A DNA stretch of 42,834 nucleotides, from IMG/VR virus record IMGVR_UViG_3300044608_000619, positions 1-42,834 of that record, one strand, 5' to 3'. The notes beneath the pieces are model-generated. The model made no database searches. It saw only the letters and a list, made by a program, of their open reading frames with translations, and was not told the origin of the DNA. The DNA is from a virus. A program made the position numbers and the translations under genes. Below are positions 30,396-38,115 of the stretch, piece by piece. Position 1 is the stretch's first letter. Every line of letters starts with the position of its first letter.

Positions 30396-31039
30396 CAGTT
30401 CGGCGTGATGCGGGGTTCAGAATTTCTGTACGTGTCGGAACGGTTACGGCCTTCGCCAATGACCTTGAGCGCCTGTAGCGACTCCTTGTACTTCCCGGCG
30501 TAAAGGCCAATAAGATCCTGCTCGCCCTTGAGGTACGTGTACGCCTCAAATAGGCAGCCGTACAGTAGAGCATTTTCGGCGTTTTCGCTGAGCCATGTGC
30601 CGGTTGGCTGGTCAACAATTGAGTCCGGTTCGTAGAAGTAGTGAAGCTCGACTTCGTAGGCGGCGTTCGGGGGAGGAGCGATCAAAAAAGTATCGTTGTC
30701 GAAGATCGCGTAGTATCGGGGAACACCGGTCGTCGCGGTGGAGGGGTATGCTTCACGTAGAAACGCAACCTCCTTCGGGAGCAAATACTCGTATGTGCCG
30801 TTGTTGTTCACGGCAATGGAGTATGTCGCCAGATAGTCCGTCGGGGTCGTGAGATAGCGATTGTTCGCCGTCAGGTTGCCCGTCACGTTCTTCTTGAGGA
30901 CCGGGATCTGCACGTCATAGTAGATGCGCTGCTCGGCCTGCCGAATGATCGTGTCCATATCGGTAGTCGAGATACCATTCGAGTCTACCTGAAGGTAGCC
31001 GTGGATCGCATCTACAAGCTGTGCATACGTGAAGGCCAT
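30395..31039 (-). CDS. Head-tail adaptor (P22 gp4-like / tail tubular A-like)
   Basis: 214 residues. Y-A-Q-L-V-D-A-I-H-G-Y-L (about 4-15), D-T-I-I-R-Q-A-E-Q-R-I-Y-Y-D-V-Q-I-P (about 29-46) and a C-terminal helical pair (A-L-L-Y-G-C-L-F-E-A-Y-T-Y-L) are the hallmark order of podoviral adaptor proteins. The central part is beta-rich (residues 60-130). These rings extend the portal and receive the tail hub. The gene lies with the other late genes in the expected order. Confidence 0.72.
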   Translation of the reverse strand: MAFTYAQLVDAIHGYLQVDSNGISTTDMDTIIRQAEQRIYYDVQIPVLKKNVTGNLTANNRYLTTPTDYLATYSIAVNNNGTYEYLLPKEVAFLREAYPSTATTGVPRYYAIFDNDTFLIAPPPNAAYEVELHYFYEPDSIVDQPTGTWLSENAENALLYGCLFEAYTYLKGEQDLIGLYAGKYKESLQALKVIGEGRNRSDTYRNSEPRITPN

Positions 31040-31040
31040 A

Positions 31041-31208
31041 TCAGCCCTGCTTCTCCGAGATCCTCAGACCCTTCGTCGCGGCACCACCGCCGCGCATCTT
31101 CATGGGCTTCTTCAGGATCTTCATGTTCCCGACGTTTACACCGCGCCGCATGCCGCCTTCAACGGTGGCATCCGACGGGTCCTTGAGCCGTGCGTTCTGC
31201 TTCTGCAT
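31041..31208 (-). CDS. Short basic virion-region protein
   Basis: 55 residues from the ATG at 31208, next to the previous stop. Basic and Gly-rich (M-R-R-G-V-N-V-G-N-M-K-I-L-K-K-P-M-K-M-R-G-G-G-A). It fits the class of short Lys/Arg/Gly-rich proteins that cluster here. A DNA- or capsid-binding role is possible but unproven. Confidence 0.45.
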   Translation of the reverse strand: MQKQNARLKDPSDATVEGGMRRGVNVGNMKILKKPMKMRGGGAATKGLRISEKQG

Positions 31209-31209
31209 T

Positions 31210-31488
31210 TTAGCGACCCCGCTGGATTTTGGTCTTCTGAAGCCGACCGACACCGCTACCGGCACCAGCCCGCATGTCACGATGAGAGCGGGCGGGAGCA
31301 TTCACAATGCCGCCAGCAGCCATCTTCTTCTTGCTCTTCTTGATGATGGTGACAGAGCTACCGCCCGTCACATCACCGGCATAGGGATCGGCCATCTCCT
31401 CGATGAGGCGACGGAGACCCTTGCGCTCCTTGGCGGTGTAGCCAACCTTGCCACCTTCCGCCATCTTCTTCCTGTATGTGTACTTCAT
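31210..31488 (-). CDS. Basic virion-region protein with two GG motifs
   Basis: 92 residues from ATG 31488. M-A-E-G-G-K-V-G-Y-T-A-K-E-R-K-G (about 9-24) and M-A-A-G-G-I-V-N-A-P-A-R-S-H-R-D-M-R-A-G-A-G-S-G-V-G-R-L (about 57-84). The last block is one I recall as strongly conserved in small proteins of marine podoviruses. Strongly basic overall. Shares the x-GG-V motif with at least six other late proteins in the window. Confidence 0.5.
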   Translation of the reverse strand: MKYTYRKKMAEGGKVGYTAKERKGLRRLIEEMADPYAGDVTGGSSVTIIKKSKKKMAAGGIVNAPARSHRDMRAGAGSGVGRLQKTKIQRGR

Positions 31489-31492
31489 TTTC

Positions 31493-31894
31493 TCAAACCA
31501 TCCTTCCGCGACCGCGACCGCGTTCTGCCTTACCGGCACCACGGACAAGGCCACCGGCCTTCATTCCAGAAGCCTTCAATCTGCTGCCAACCTTTATCGG
31601 AAGGTCAACATCCTTGATCGGCTTGCCTGAAGGCTTTTCCTCATCATCCGATGAATCCCCGGGGGAGTACGGGGATTCGTAGTAATTCTGGCTTGTCGGC
31701 ACAAACTTGTTGCCAATCAGGACGCCTGTCTGGCCCTCCCTATTTGTACCGGCAACAGCAAGTCCTGTGCCGCCGAGAAGATCAACAAACCTTCCGGGGC
31801 TACGGGTGCCCATGCCCAAGCCCTGACTAAGCGCATAGATCATGTCTGCTGCGCCTGTCGCCGCCTCTTCTTTTGTGGGTTTGTCTTTTGCCAT
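31493..31894 (-). CDS. Paralog 3 of the Gly/Arg-tail trio
   Basis: 133 residues from ATG 31894. Starts M-A-K-D-K-P-T-K-E-E-A-A-T, as the next paralog starts M-A-K-N-K-A-T-K. The body (20-75) is a small helix-strand domain (A-A-D-M-I-Y-A-L-S-Q-G-L-G). The C-terminus (about 95-133) reads K-P-I-K-D-V-D-L-P-I, then S-G-M-K-A-G-G-L-V-R-G-A-G and R-G-R-G-R-M-V, matching the tail of the gene upstream. Ribosome binding is probably by GGAAAG inside the previous gene's final codons. Confidence 0.5.
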   Translation of the reverse strand: MAKDKPTKEEAATGAADMIYALSQGLGMGTRSPGRFVDLLGGTGLAVAGTNREGQTGVLIGNKFVPTSQNYYESPYSPGDSSDDEEKPSGKPIKDVDLPIKVGSRLKASGMKAGGLVRGAGKAERGRGRGRMV

Positions 31895-31895
31895 G

Positions 31896-33380
31896 TTATA
31901 CCATCTTTCCGCGACCAACACCGCGCATTGCGAGAGCCATTCCGACACCCTTACGGGCAAGACCGCTACCACGAACAACACCACCGGCCTTCATTATCGG
32001 AAGATCAAGATCAACATCCTTTATCGGACGGAAGTTGCGAACCATTGGAGCAGAATTGGCGTCGGATGTCATTCCACCGCCACGATTCACTGGAAGGGCA
32101 TTCACGGCCCCACCACGACCCGAGCGATCAATCTTGTCCATGAAGGATTTCTTCATGCCAGAGCCCCTAAGCGGGGGTGGCATACCGCCGACACTGATGC
32201 TCTGCCTGCCGCCACCCAAGCCACTGCCGCGACCCGGTAAAGACAGTGGCTTGGCATTCATAGCCAAACGACGAACAGGCGCATCTATTGGCCGAGCGTT
32301 CATAGCTACGCCACGACCCATCGGAACCGAATTTACGTCAGACGTCATTGCGCCCCCAAGGATGGAGCGACCGACAGCCGCACCACGAGCAGGAGCTGCC
32401 GGACGAGCAAAACTAGCTGGACGTGCAGGAGCTGCTGCCGGACGAACAGGAGCTGCTGCTGGACGAGCAGGAGCGGCTGCCGGACGGGCAGAGCTAGCTG
32501 GACGAGCAGGAGCTGCTGCTGGGCGTGCAGGAGCTGCTGCCGGACGGGCAGGAGTGGCTGCCGGACGAGAAGCACTAGCCGGACGAGCAACGCTAGCCGG
32601 ACGAGCAAAACTAGCTGGACGAGCAGGAGCGGCTGCCGGACGGGCAGGAGTGGCTGCCGGACGAGAAGCACTAGCCGGACGAGCAACGCTAGCCGGACGA
32701 GCAAAACTAGCTGGACGAGCAGGAGCGGCTGCCGGACGGGCAGGAGTGGCTGCCGGACGAGAAGCACTAGCCGGACGAGCAACGCTAGCCGGACGAGCAA
32801 AACTAGCTGGACGAACAGGAGCTGCTGCTGGACGTGCAGGAGCGGCTGCTGGACGAGAAGCACTAGCCGGGCGTGCAGCGCTAGCTGGGCGTGCAGGAGC
32901 TGCTGCCGGGCGTGCAGCGCTAGCTGGGCGTGCAGGAGCTGCTGCCGGGCGTGCAGCGCTAGCTGGGCGTGCAGGAGCTGCTGCCGGACGAACAGGAGCT
33001 GCTGCTGGACGTGCAGGAGCGGCTGCTGGACGAGAAGCACTAGCCGGGCGTGCAGCGCTAGCTGGGCGGGCAGGAGCGGCTGCTGGACGAGAAGCACTAG
33101 CTGGGCGAGCAGGAGCTGCTGCTGGACGAGCAGGAGCGGCTGCTGGACGAGCAAAACTAGCTGGACGAGCAGGAGCGGCTGAGCGAGCAGGAGTGGCTAC
33201 TGGACGAGCAGGAGTGGCTGGACGCGCAGCACTAGCTGGGCGAGCAGGAACGGTTTTTGGACGAGCAGCGTTGGCGGGACGAATGGGTCTAGCTACTGGA
33301 CGAGCAGGAACAGATGGACGAGCGGGACCGGCTGCTGGCTTAGCAGTTGCAGGCCCTTTAGTTGCCTTGTTTTTGGCCAT
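31896..33380 (-). CDS. Arg/Pro/Ala-repeat protein, paralog 2 of trio
   Basis: 494 residues from ATG 33380. Residues about 20-345 are a lysine-free repeat of R-P-A-[AS]-x(1-3)-A units with an arginine every six or seven residues; three near-identical 32-residue blocks and three 13-residue blocks are visible. The rest (about 350-494) is Gly/Met/Arg-rich with M-T-S-D-[VA]-N-S-[VA]-P-M (twice), P-I-K-D-V-D-L-D-L-P-I, M-K-A-G-G-V-V-R-G-S-G-L-A-R-K-G-V-G-M and G-R-G-K-M-V. The repeat resembles histone-H1-like or nucleoid tails by composition and would bind nucleic acid or form a flexible linker. Location among head-tail genes suggests it may be packaged. Confidence 0.6.
   Translation of the reverse strand: MAKNKATKGPATAKPAAGPARPSVPARPVARPIRPANAARPKTVPARPASAARPATPARPVATPARSAAPARPASFARPAAAPARPAAAPARPASASRPAAAPARPASAARPASASRPAAAPARPAAAPVRPAAAPARPASAARPAAAPARPASAARPAAAPARPASAARPASASRPAAAPARPAAAPVRPASFARPASVARPASASRPAATPARPAAAPARPASFARPASVARPASASRPAATPARPAAAPARPASFARPASVARPASASRPAATPARPAAAPARPAAAPARPASSARPAAAPARPAAAPVRPAAAPARPASFARPAAPARGAAVGRSILGGAMTSDVNSVPMGRGVAMNARPIDAPVRRLAMNAKPLSLPGRGSGLGGGRQSISVGGMPPPLRGSGMKKSFMDKIDRSGRGGAVNALPVNRGGGMTSDANSAPMVRNFRPIKDVDLDLPIMKAGGVVRGSGLARKGVGMALAMRGVGRGKMV
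32536..32815 (-). repeat. 96-base direct repeats within Ala/Pro/Arg gene
   Basis: Units start GCAAAACTAG at 32605, 32701 and 32797 (exactly 96 bases apart), with the 3-prime part of a further copy reaching back to about 32536. The first two full units appear identical. Encodes the 32-residue block repeated three times. Confidence 0.8.
32881..32997 (-). repeat. 39-base direct repeats within Ala/Pro/Arg gene
   Basis: Three units starting CTAGCTGGG at 32881, 32920 and 32959, exactly 39 bases apart, encoding a 13-residue block. Together with the 96-base repeats they show expansion by slippage or recombination at two periods. Confidence 0.8.
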
Positions 33381-33381
33381 G

Positions 33382-33825
33382 TTAGACAATCTTTCCGCGA
33401 CCAACGCCGCGCTTCGCGCAACCACCGGCACGCTTCGCAAGTCCACCCTTGGCGAGGGCCATGCCGACACCCTTACGGGCGAGACCACCACCACGCATAT
33501 TCTTCTTGGCCTTCACGGCACCGCCCTTGCGGAAGCCGCGACCCATCGGAACTGAGTCGGCATCGGATGTCATTCCGCCGCCAGCCTGATAGCCTGTGGC
33601 ACCACCAATAGAACCACTAAGACCCATCGGCTGAGCGCCGGAAGCAATAATGCCCCGAGAGATAGCGGATGGCATTGCGCCACCACGACCCGGGCGACCA
33701 ACAGGACGATACATGCCGGGACGCTGGTCGAGGCTTGCGGGCATACCGCCAAAGCTGGCGATACCGCCGTCCTGCATACGCTTGTGGGTCTTGCGGGCCT
33801 TTCCGCCGTGCTTCATCTTCTTCAT
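33382..33825 (-). CDS. Gly/Arg-rich virion-region protein, paralog 1 of trio
   Basis: 147 residues. Begins M-K-K-M-K-H-G-G-K-A-R-K-T-H-K-R. Contains M-Q-D-G-G-I, M-T-S-D-A-D-S-V-P-M-G-R-G-F-R-K-G-G-A-V (about 87-106) and ends with G-L-A-R-K-G-V-G-M-A-L-A-K-G and G-V-G-R-G-K-I-V. The same M-T-S-D, A-R-K-G-V-G-M-A-L-A and G-R-G-K-[IM]-V elements occur in the gene just downstream. Strongly basic, probably flexible. Its TAA-TG overlap joins it to the CxxC gene before it. Confidence 0.5.
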   Translation of the reverse strand: MKKMKHGGKARKTHKRMQDGGIASFGGMPASLDQRPGMYRPVGRPGRGGAMPSAISRGIIASGAQPMGLSGSIGGATGYQAGGGMTSDADSVPMGRGFRKGGAVKAKKNMRGGGLARKGVGMALAKGGLAKRAGGCAKRGVGRGKIV

Positions 33826-34181
33826 TATAGTTCTCCAGAGTAGGTGATGGGGCTCGGCACCCCGTTGAGATAGATGCCGATCACGCCAACCTGTCCGGTG
33901 CCGTAAACAGCGGGGTTTCCTACGGGGTTCCAGCCCCAGAGTTCGCGGCTGACAACCTGTGCAGTGTCAGGCCGGGGATTGTAGAGGGCTTGCGGATCGT
34001 TGATCGGCACACGCCCGACGAAATACTGAGGATGATCCTTGTCGAGGCAGTGGGGGCAGTTGCGTAGATTTGTGGCACGACCGGCTACGATTTGGACTTT
34101 CAGGTCTTTGAGATCGTATCTCTGACCACAATTATCACACATGCCAAAACTTAATTTACCTTTCGCATACGGCACGCTCAT
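33825..34181 (-). CDS. Virion-region protein with CxxC zinc motif
   Basis: 118 residues. C14-D-N-C17-G-Q-R-Y and C42-P-H-C45 form a likely zinc ribbon. Preceded by P-Y-A-K-G-K-L. The following H-P-Q-Y-F-V-G-R-V-P-I-N-D-P-Q-A-L-Y-N-P-R-P-D is a conserved proline-rich stretch I recall from small late proteins of marine phages. Probably a head-tail connection or assembly factor. The GIY-YIG gene overlaps its start by four bases. Confidence 0.55.
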   Translation of the reverse strand: MSVPYAKGKLSFGMCDNCGQRYDLKDLKVQIVAGRATNLRNCPHCLDKDHPQYFVGRVPINDPQALYNPRPDTAQVVSRELWGWNPVGNPAVYGTGQVGVIGIYLNGVPSPITYSGEL

Positions 34182-34813
34182 CCGTCAATCCTCCGAATGT
34201 GCCAACCTTTTATGCCCCTAGACTTTCTTGTGCACTTCCTTTTCATGTGGTTTACCACGTTTGGGAGATTAAGCCCTAGGGCTGCACAAGCCTCAGTCAC
34301 AGTTAGAAAGGTTAAAACAATTTCACCTTTTTTGCACTCAACGGCGGTCCCCCCAAGTGATCGAGATTTTTTAAGCCTAGCCTCAAGCGAGTACCTGCGA
34401 CCGACATTCCATTTGTTGCCGAGCTTACCGGCAGACATTTTGGCTCTCGTTTCTGGAGACCTAACAGCGCCAAGAGATTTTTTGTTGCCCATTTGGGCGC
34501 GGCTCATCTTGGCCCTTGTTTCCGGGGACCTGACGGCACCAGAAGCTCCATCTCCCCCTTCAGTTAAGTTTACAATGCCAACGCCCATTTTACGAAGCCT
34601 TTTTATCAGGCCCCGCTCAAGTTCGAAGGCGATATCCTCCGTCGAACACTCCATCTTTCCCACGAGGATCTTGTCCTCGCCGTACTTGTTCAGGATGTTC
34701 ATGTGATGGCGGTTGTGGTAACGCTTCTTGAACGACACCCGCGTCTCGTCGCCCTTGCCAACATAGAAAGGCGTTCCGTCGGGTTTACAGTGGATGTAGG
34801 CGTAGAACGACAT
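34178..34813 (-). CDS. GIY-YIG homing endonuclease with NUMOD3-type repeats
   Basis: 211 residues. N-terminal Y-A-Y-I-H-C-K-P-D-G-T-P-F-Y-V-G-K-G is the GIY-YIG core (Y-x-Y-I ... F-Y-V-G-K-G), then R-V-S-F-K-K-R. Two repeats S-P-E-T-R-A-K-M-S (about 94-104 and 117-127) are NUMOD3-like DNA-contact motifs. The C-terminus (L-T-V-T-E-A-C-A-A-L-G-L-N-L-P-N-V-V) is a helix-turn-helix. It overlaps both flanking late genes by four bases each. Likely a mobile nuclease inserted between virion genes. Confidence 0.82.
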   Translation of the reverse strand: MSFYAYIHCKPDGTPFYVGKGDETRVSFKKRYHNRHHMNILNKYGEDKILVGKMECSTEDIAFELERGLIKRLRKMGVGIVNLTEGGDGASGAVRSPETRAKMSRAQMGNKKSLGAVRSPETRAKMSAGKLGNKWNVGRRYSLEARLKKSRSLGGTAVECKKGEIVLTFLTVTEACAALGLNLPNVVNHMKRKCTRKSRGIKGWHIRRIDG

Positions 34814-35514
34814 CAGAAATCATATCCAACAAACGGGATGAACCTGTCGCTGGAGCGATCCCGGTCCTCGTCGGCGGCAAGCTGGAACGCCTCGTCCGCA
34901 AGATCTTTCAGCATGGAAACCCTATCGGAGGCTTCCGGCTTTTTCAAGGCAATATGATATGCCAGCCCGGCAACGAGAGCATTGTAGAACCGGAACGGGA
35001 TCTCAATCGTCTGGCTGACGGGGTTCGTCGCGTCGTCCATACGCTTCAGATACCAGTACGCGAGCGTGTAAACGGTGTTGGAGTCCGGAACCGGCCAGAG
35101 CGTAATCTGTGGCGAGTTTGTCGCCCTGTTTACATAGATCTGGTAGGGACGCCCAGTCTGGTCCTTGGTCGGGATGTTTGCGTATGTGGACACCGAGATC
35201 CTGTTCAGGGAAATATCGGTGTTGATTCCGGCGCTGCTCGTCCGGCACACATGCTCAATGTAGTCAATCGCGTCAGCCGGGAGCCCGTCGGCAGACGTGT
35301 AGGTCTTCTGACCGGCCACAAGAGTAATGGTGCCGGAACGAACAGTCCAGAGGTTCAGGCCCTTGTTGGCCCACTCCGCTAGGAGGAAGTTCATGCTGCG
35401 CCGAGCAGTCTTCAGGTCATACCCCGAACGCAGTTCAAGGCCAGCCCTCTCGTAGGCTTCCTCGACCAATTCCCCAATGTCGGGGTTCCAAGTTGTCGTT
35501 CCGCTCGTAGCCAT
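34813..35514 (-). CDS. Tail tube/adaptor-type virion protein
   Basis: 233 residues. I-G-E-L-V-E-E-A-Y-E-R-A-G-L-E-L-R-S-G-Y-D-L-K-T-A-R-R-S-M-N-F-L-L-A-E-W-A-N-K-G (about 12-51) is a conserved helical start of a protein I recall from the adaptor/tail region of uncultured marine phages. The centre is beta-rich (about 55-170). The C-terminus is helical and acidic. It resembles, in order and length, the second ring of podoviral connectors. Its ATGA overlap with the GIY-YIG gene is intact. Confidence 0.6.
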   Translation of the reverse strand: MATSGTTTWNPDIGELVEEAYERAGLELRSGYDLKTARRSMNFLLAEWANKGLNLWTVRSGTITLVAGQKTYTSADGLPADAIDYIEHVCRTSSAGINTDISLNRISVSTYANIPTKDQTGRPYQIYVNRATNSPQITLWPVPDSNTVYTLAYWYLKRMDDATNPVSQTIEIPFRFYNALVAGLAYHIALKKPEASDRVSMLKDLADEAFQLAADEDRDRSSDRFIPFVGYDF

Positions 35515-35601
35515 TTTCTATCCTAAGTGTGAGCCCCGCTCCAAGAGGCATACCGCCGATTACAGGAGCCGCCTGCCCAAATGCTCACGTTCCCCGCTAT
35601 C

Positions 35602-35745
35602 TTAGTGCTTGCCTCTGTCGCCCCTGTTGGGGTCCTTCGGGCCAAGCTTTTTGGAACCCCGCCTATGGACCGGCTTGCTGCGCCCCCGGCTCTTTTTGGT
35701 GAAGAGGGGGAGGCTATTCCCAATTGCGTCTTTCTTTTTTGCCAT
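35602..35745 (-). CDS. 47-residue basic protein
   Basis: ATG at 35745 lies one base after the TGA of the gene before it; the frame ends in TAA at 35602-35604. The product is strongly basic: M-A-K-K-K-D-A-I-G-N, then L-F-T-K-K-S-R-G-R-S-K-P-V-H-R-R-G-S-K-K and P-K-D-P-N-R-G-D-R-G. The net charge and position in a run of Lys/Arg/Gly-rich small proteins fit a virion-packaged or DNA-contact peptide. No alternative gene explains this gap, although a different minus-strand frame (35523-35723) is also open and less convincing. Confidence 0.45.
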   Translation of the reverse strand: MAKKKDAIGNSLPLFTKKSRGRSKPVHRRGSKKLGPKDPNRGDRGKH

Positions 35746-35746
35746 C

Positions 35747-37918
35747 TCAGGTCCTCGCGGACGGCTCGCGTCCAGCTAGATATTCCTGATAGTCATTATA
35801 GTCCGGGTCCCCCGGAGATGGAATTCCGACGCCAAGGTCCCAGAGGTAATACTGGTACGGCCTCCCGGTTGACTCTTCCGGTGCCGGGGTCGCGCCCGAC
35901 GGATAAGATGGGCTTGTGGGGTTGTATGCTGTTTCGTAGCTCTGTTTGCCGCCAAGTTCACGAATTGGAGCCCCACCCTGATACGCAGATCCACCATACC
36001 CCGGGATTGGCATACCCTTCGGGATTACCCCTGAAGCAATTCTCTGGTTTTGCCAGTCTTGCATGTTCTCGTCAGTTACGTCAACGCCAGCCTTCCGCGC
36101 GAAGGGCACAAGCTGCGGGTTGTCGGAAAGAATCTGCTGCCTCTCCTCATCAGTTCTTGCTTGCATAAGGGAGCGTCTGGCAGAGGATGCCGGATCGGTT
36201 ATTGTTTCACTGAAATCTCTGCCCGTGAAGTAGTCAAGACCTTTTTCAACACCGGAAAGAGCCAGCGAACCAAGACCTCCTGTAAAGGCTCCGACGACCC
36301 CCTTTGCCAAGCCAATACCACCGCCAACGACTTTGTCGTTTATTTTGTCGTAGCGGCGCATGACCTCTTGGATTTTTTGATCAACGTAAATTGGGCCATA
36401 CGGGACGGCGGGCCTTACCTGATTTACGATATCTTCCTCTTGGGACGGTATAGCGATTGATCCCGCTGGGGCCGCCGGAGCCTCCGGCGGCACATCCTCC
36501 ACCATAATTTCAGTGCCAAGATACTTTTCACGGTAGCCCGGCGGCAGCGAATCGCTTGCATATTTTGCAAACGGATTTGTTCTATCCCCGATTGCGGTTG
36601 GCCCAATCGGGCTGTCGTACTTACCAGCAACAAACCCAATCTTTCCGAAGTCTGGGCTTCCGTATGCTATATTCCTAAGTTCGAGATTAGTGAACGGGCT
36701 AATCTTTTGTGATTGTGCCGACCCCGTGGTCGCAGGCATACCAAGACCTCCGATAACGCTCATGCTGATGTCGTTCTTGACATCCGGAGATTTGTTTGCA
36801 ATTTCAAGAGAAGGAATACCACCAAGGCCAGCAACGCCGCCAGACGGAGTTTCCGGCGAAAAGTAGTTGCCAATTGCCTTGTAAGCATCCCCGATGGCCT
36901 GCTTGAGCGGTTCAATCCTGCTGAACCCGAGGGCGCTTATCCCGCCGGGCTCTGACATCCACATATTGCTCGGCTGCGTGTATGGGGAGAGATCAGGATC
37001 AGTAGGACGGCGTGAAGTAGGTGAAGATATGCGAGGCCCAAAAGACCCCTGCGGCGCGTCTGGATAATATGTTTTGATGGGGGATATCGGGCCAAAAGTC
37101 CCGGAAGGCGCATCAGGATATGAAGTCGGCAATTTTAAATCTGTACTGGATCCAAATCCGGGATACGACCCAAGCGGAGATATACGGGACGGACCAACAT
37201 TGCCAAATGCTTCTGTTCCGCTAGAAGGACCAACGGGCGAAAGAAGGCTGCTACGACGAGTATCAAGTGAACCAAAGCCGCCGCCCGCACCGGGGCTCGT
37301 CGGTGTAACCGGACGATAAGAATAGCTGGCAACCTCGGAAAGAGCGTCATGTATCTGACCGCCGCCAATCGCAACAGGCGTTTGCATCGGGCCAACATTG
37401 ATAGAAGAAATGCCTCCCCTTCTGGAGTCATCCATGAGGGCCGAGCTAAGCGAAGCTTCTTTGGCGTTGTTAACCTCTGCCGCGTTCTGTGCGGCTGTAT
37501 CGGGAGACTGCTGCTGAGACGGAGATGGCGATTCGGGTGATGCAGCCGTATCTCTGGACGACTGATATGCACCCGTGGATGACCCAGAATAGCTAGATCC
37601 ACCACCGCCATAGTCACTACCGCCATAGCCGCCGCCGCCACTTTCGCTACCGGCATCGCTATAGTTGTTTCCCGAAAATCCACCGTCACCGCCACCTTGA
37701 TACCCGCTGTACGGGCTTTCAGGTGGGCGCTCATTTCCCAAAGAAGATGCGCTGTCGTCAGCGAAAGAGGGAATACCCTTTGGACCACGGCGGGGTCCGT
37801 TACCATTCAAACGCTGAAGCGCCTGCATCTCCTGCCAATTGAGGTAGGCAAGATATTCCTTTGGATGGCCGGATCCGGGGTTGTATGTGGTGGGGGCAGT
37901 GACTTTCTTCTTGCTCAT
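35747..37918 (-). CDS. Large Gly/Ser/Pro-rich virion-region protein
   Basis: 723 residues. N-terminal Y-N-P-G-S-G-H-P-K-E-Y-L-A-Y-L-N-W-Q-E-M-Q is followed by a Gly/Ser/Tyr-rich tract (about 70-130) and long Pro/Ser/Gly-rich disordered stretches. A central part (about 320-470) has more ordered strands. Residues about 530-600 contain an amphipathic Gly/Leu segment (G-I-G-L-A-K-G-V-V-G-A-F-T-G-G-L-G) and a helix with R-K-A-G-V-D-V. Likely a virion or tail protein with long flexible regions. Family not recognised. Confidence 0.5.
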   Translation of the reverse strand: MSKKKVTAPTTYNPGSGHPKEYLAYLNWQEMQALQRLNGNGPRRGPKGIPSFADDSASSLGNERPPESPYSGYQGGGDGGFSGNNYSDAGSESGGGGYGGSDYGGGGSSYSGSSTGAYQSSRDTAASPESPSPSQQQSPDTAAQNAAEVNNAKEASLSSALMDDSRRGGISSINVGPMQTPVAIGGGQIHDALSEVASYSYRPVTPTSPGAGGGFGSLDTRRSSLLSPVGPSSGTEAFGNVGPSRISPLGSYPGFGSSTDLKLPTSYPDAPSGTFGPISPIKTYYPDAPQGSFGPRISSPTSRRPTDPDLSPYTQPSNMWMSEPGGISALGFSRIEPLKQAIGDAYKAIGNYFSPETPSGGVAGLGGIPSLEIANKSPDVKNDISMSVIGGLGMPATTGSAQSQKISPFTNLELRNIAYGSPDFGKIGFVAGKYDSPIGPTAIGDRTNPFAKYASDSLPPGYREKYLGTEIMVEDVPPEAPAAPAGSIAIPSQEEDIVNQVRPAVPYGPIYVDQKIQEVMRRYDKINDKVVGGGIGLAKGVVGAFTGGLGSLALSGVEKGLDYFTGRDFSETITDPASSARRSLMQARTDEERQQILSDNPQLVPFARKAGVDVTDENMQDWQNQRIASGVIPKGMPIPGYGGSAYQGGAPIRELGGKQSYETAYNPTSPSYPSGATPAPEESTGRPYQYYLWDLGVGIPSPGDPDYNDYQEYLAGREPSART

Positions 37919-38115
37919 TTCATCCTCTTGGGACGCCGAGGACGACGCTGCCGCCGAGCCTCTGACAAGGCGATAGCGACCGCCTGCTTCGGATTTGTCA
38001 CGCGCTGGCCCGAGCTAGACTTGAGGCTGCCGACCTTGAATTCGTGCATCACCTTCTTCACCTTGCCGGGGCGGGCAATCTGCTTGCCCATATTTCCGCG
38101 AGACATAGCCATCAT
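37915..38115 (-). CDS. DUF6496-like basic protein
   Basis: 66 residues. K-V-K-K-V-M-H-E-F-K-V-G-S-L-K-S-S-S-G-Q-R-V-T-N-P-K-Q-A-V-A-I-A-L-S-E-A matches the core I recall for DUF6496, a short phage family of unknown function. Very basic tail (R-R-Q-R-R-P-R-R-P-K-R). ATGA overlap with the membrane gene before it; alternative starts at the second or third Met. Confidence 0.62.
   Translation of the reverse strand: MMAMSRGNMGKQIARPGKVKKVMHEFKVGSLKSSSGQRVTNPKQAVAIALSEARRQRRPRRPKRMK

Noticed and set aside
32536-32997. CRISPR-like array
   Set aside because: The repeats have no unique spacers; the whole tract is a continuous protein-coding repeat of 96 and 39 bases.
31873-33555. Long open frame of 560 codons on the plus strand across the Ala/Pro/Arg gene
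   Set aside because: It is the mirror of the repetitive minus-strand gene: low-stop GC-rich repeats stay open on the opposite strand. It has no ribosome site, and all neighbours are minus-strand genes.
35523-35723. 66-residue minus-strand frame in the same gap as the 47-residue basic gene
   Set aside because: Its start is not adjacent to the preceding stop, has no ribosome site and gives a Ser/Ala/Gly mixture without recognisable pattern; the 47-residue gene is better placed.
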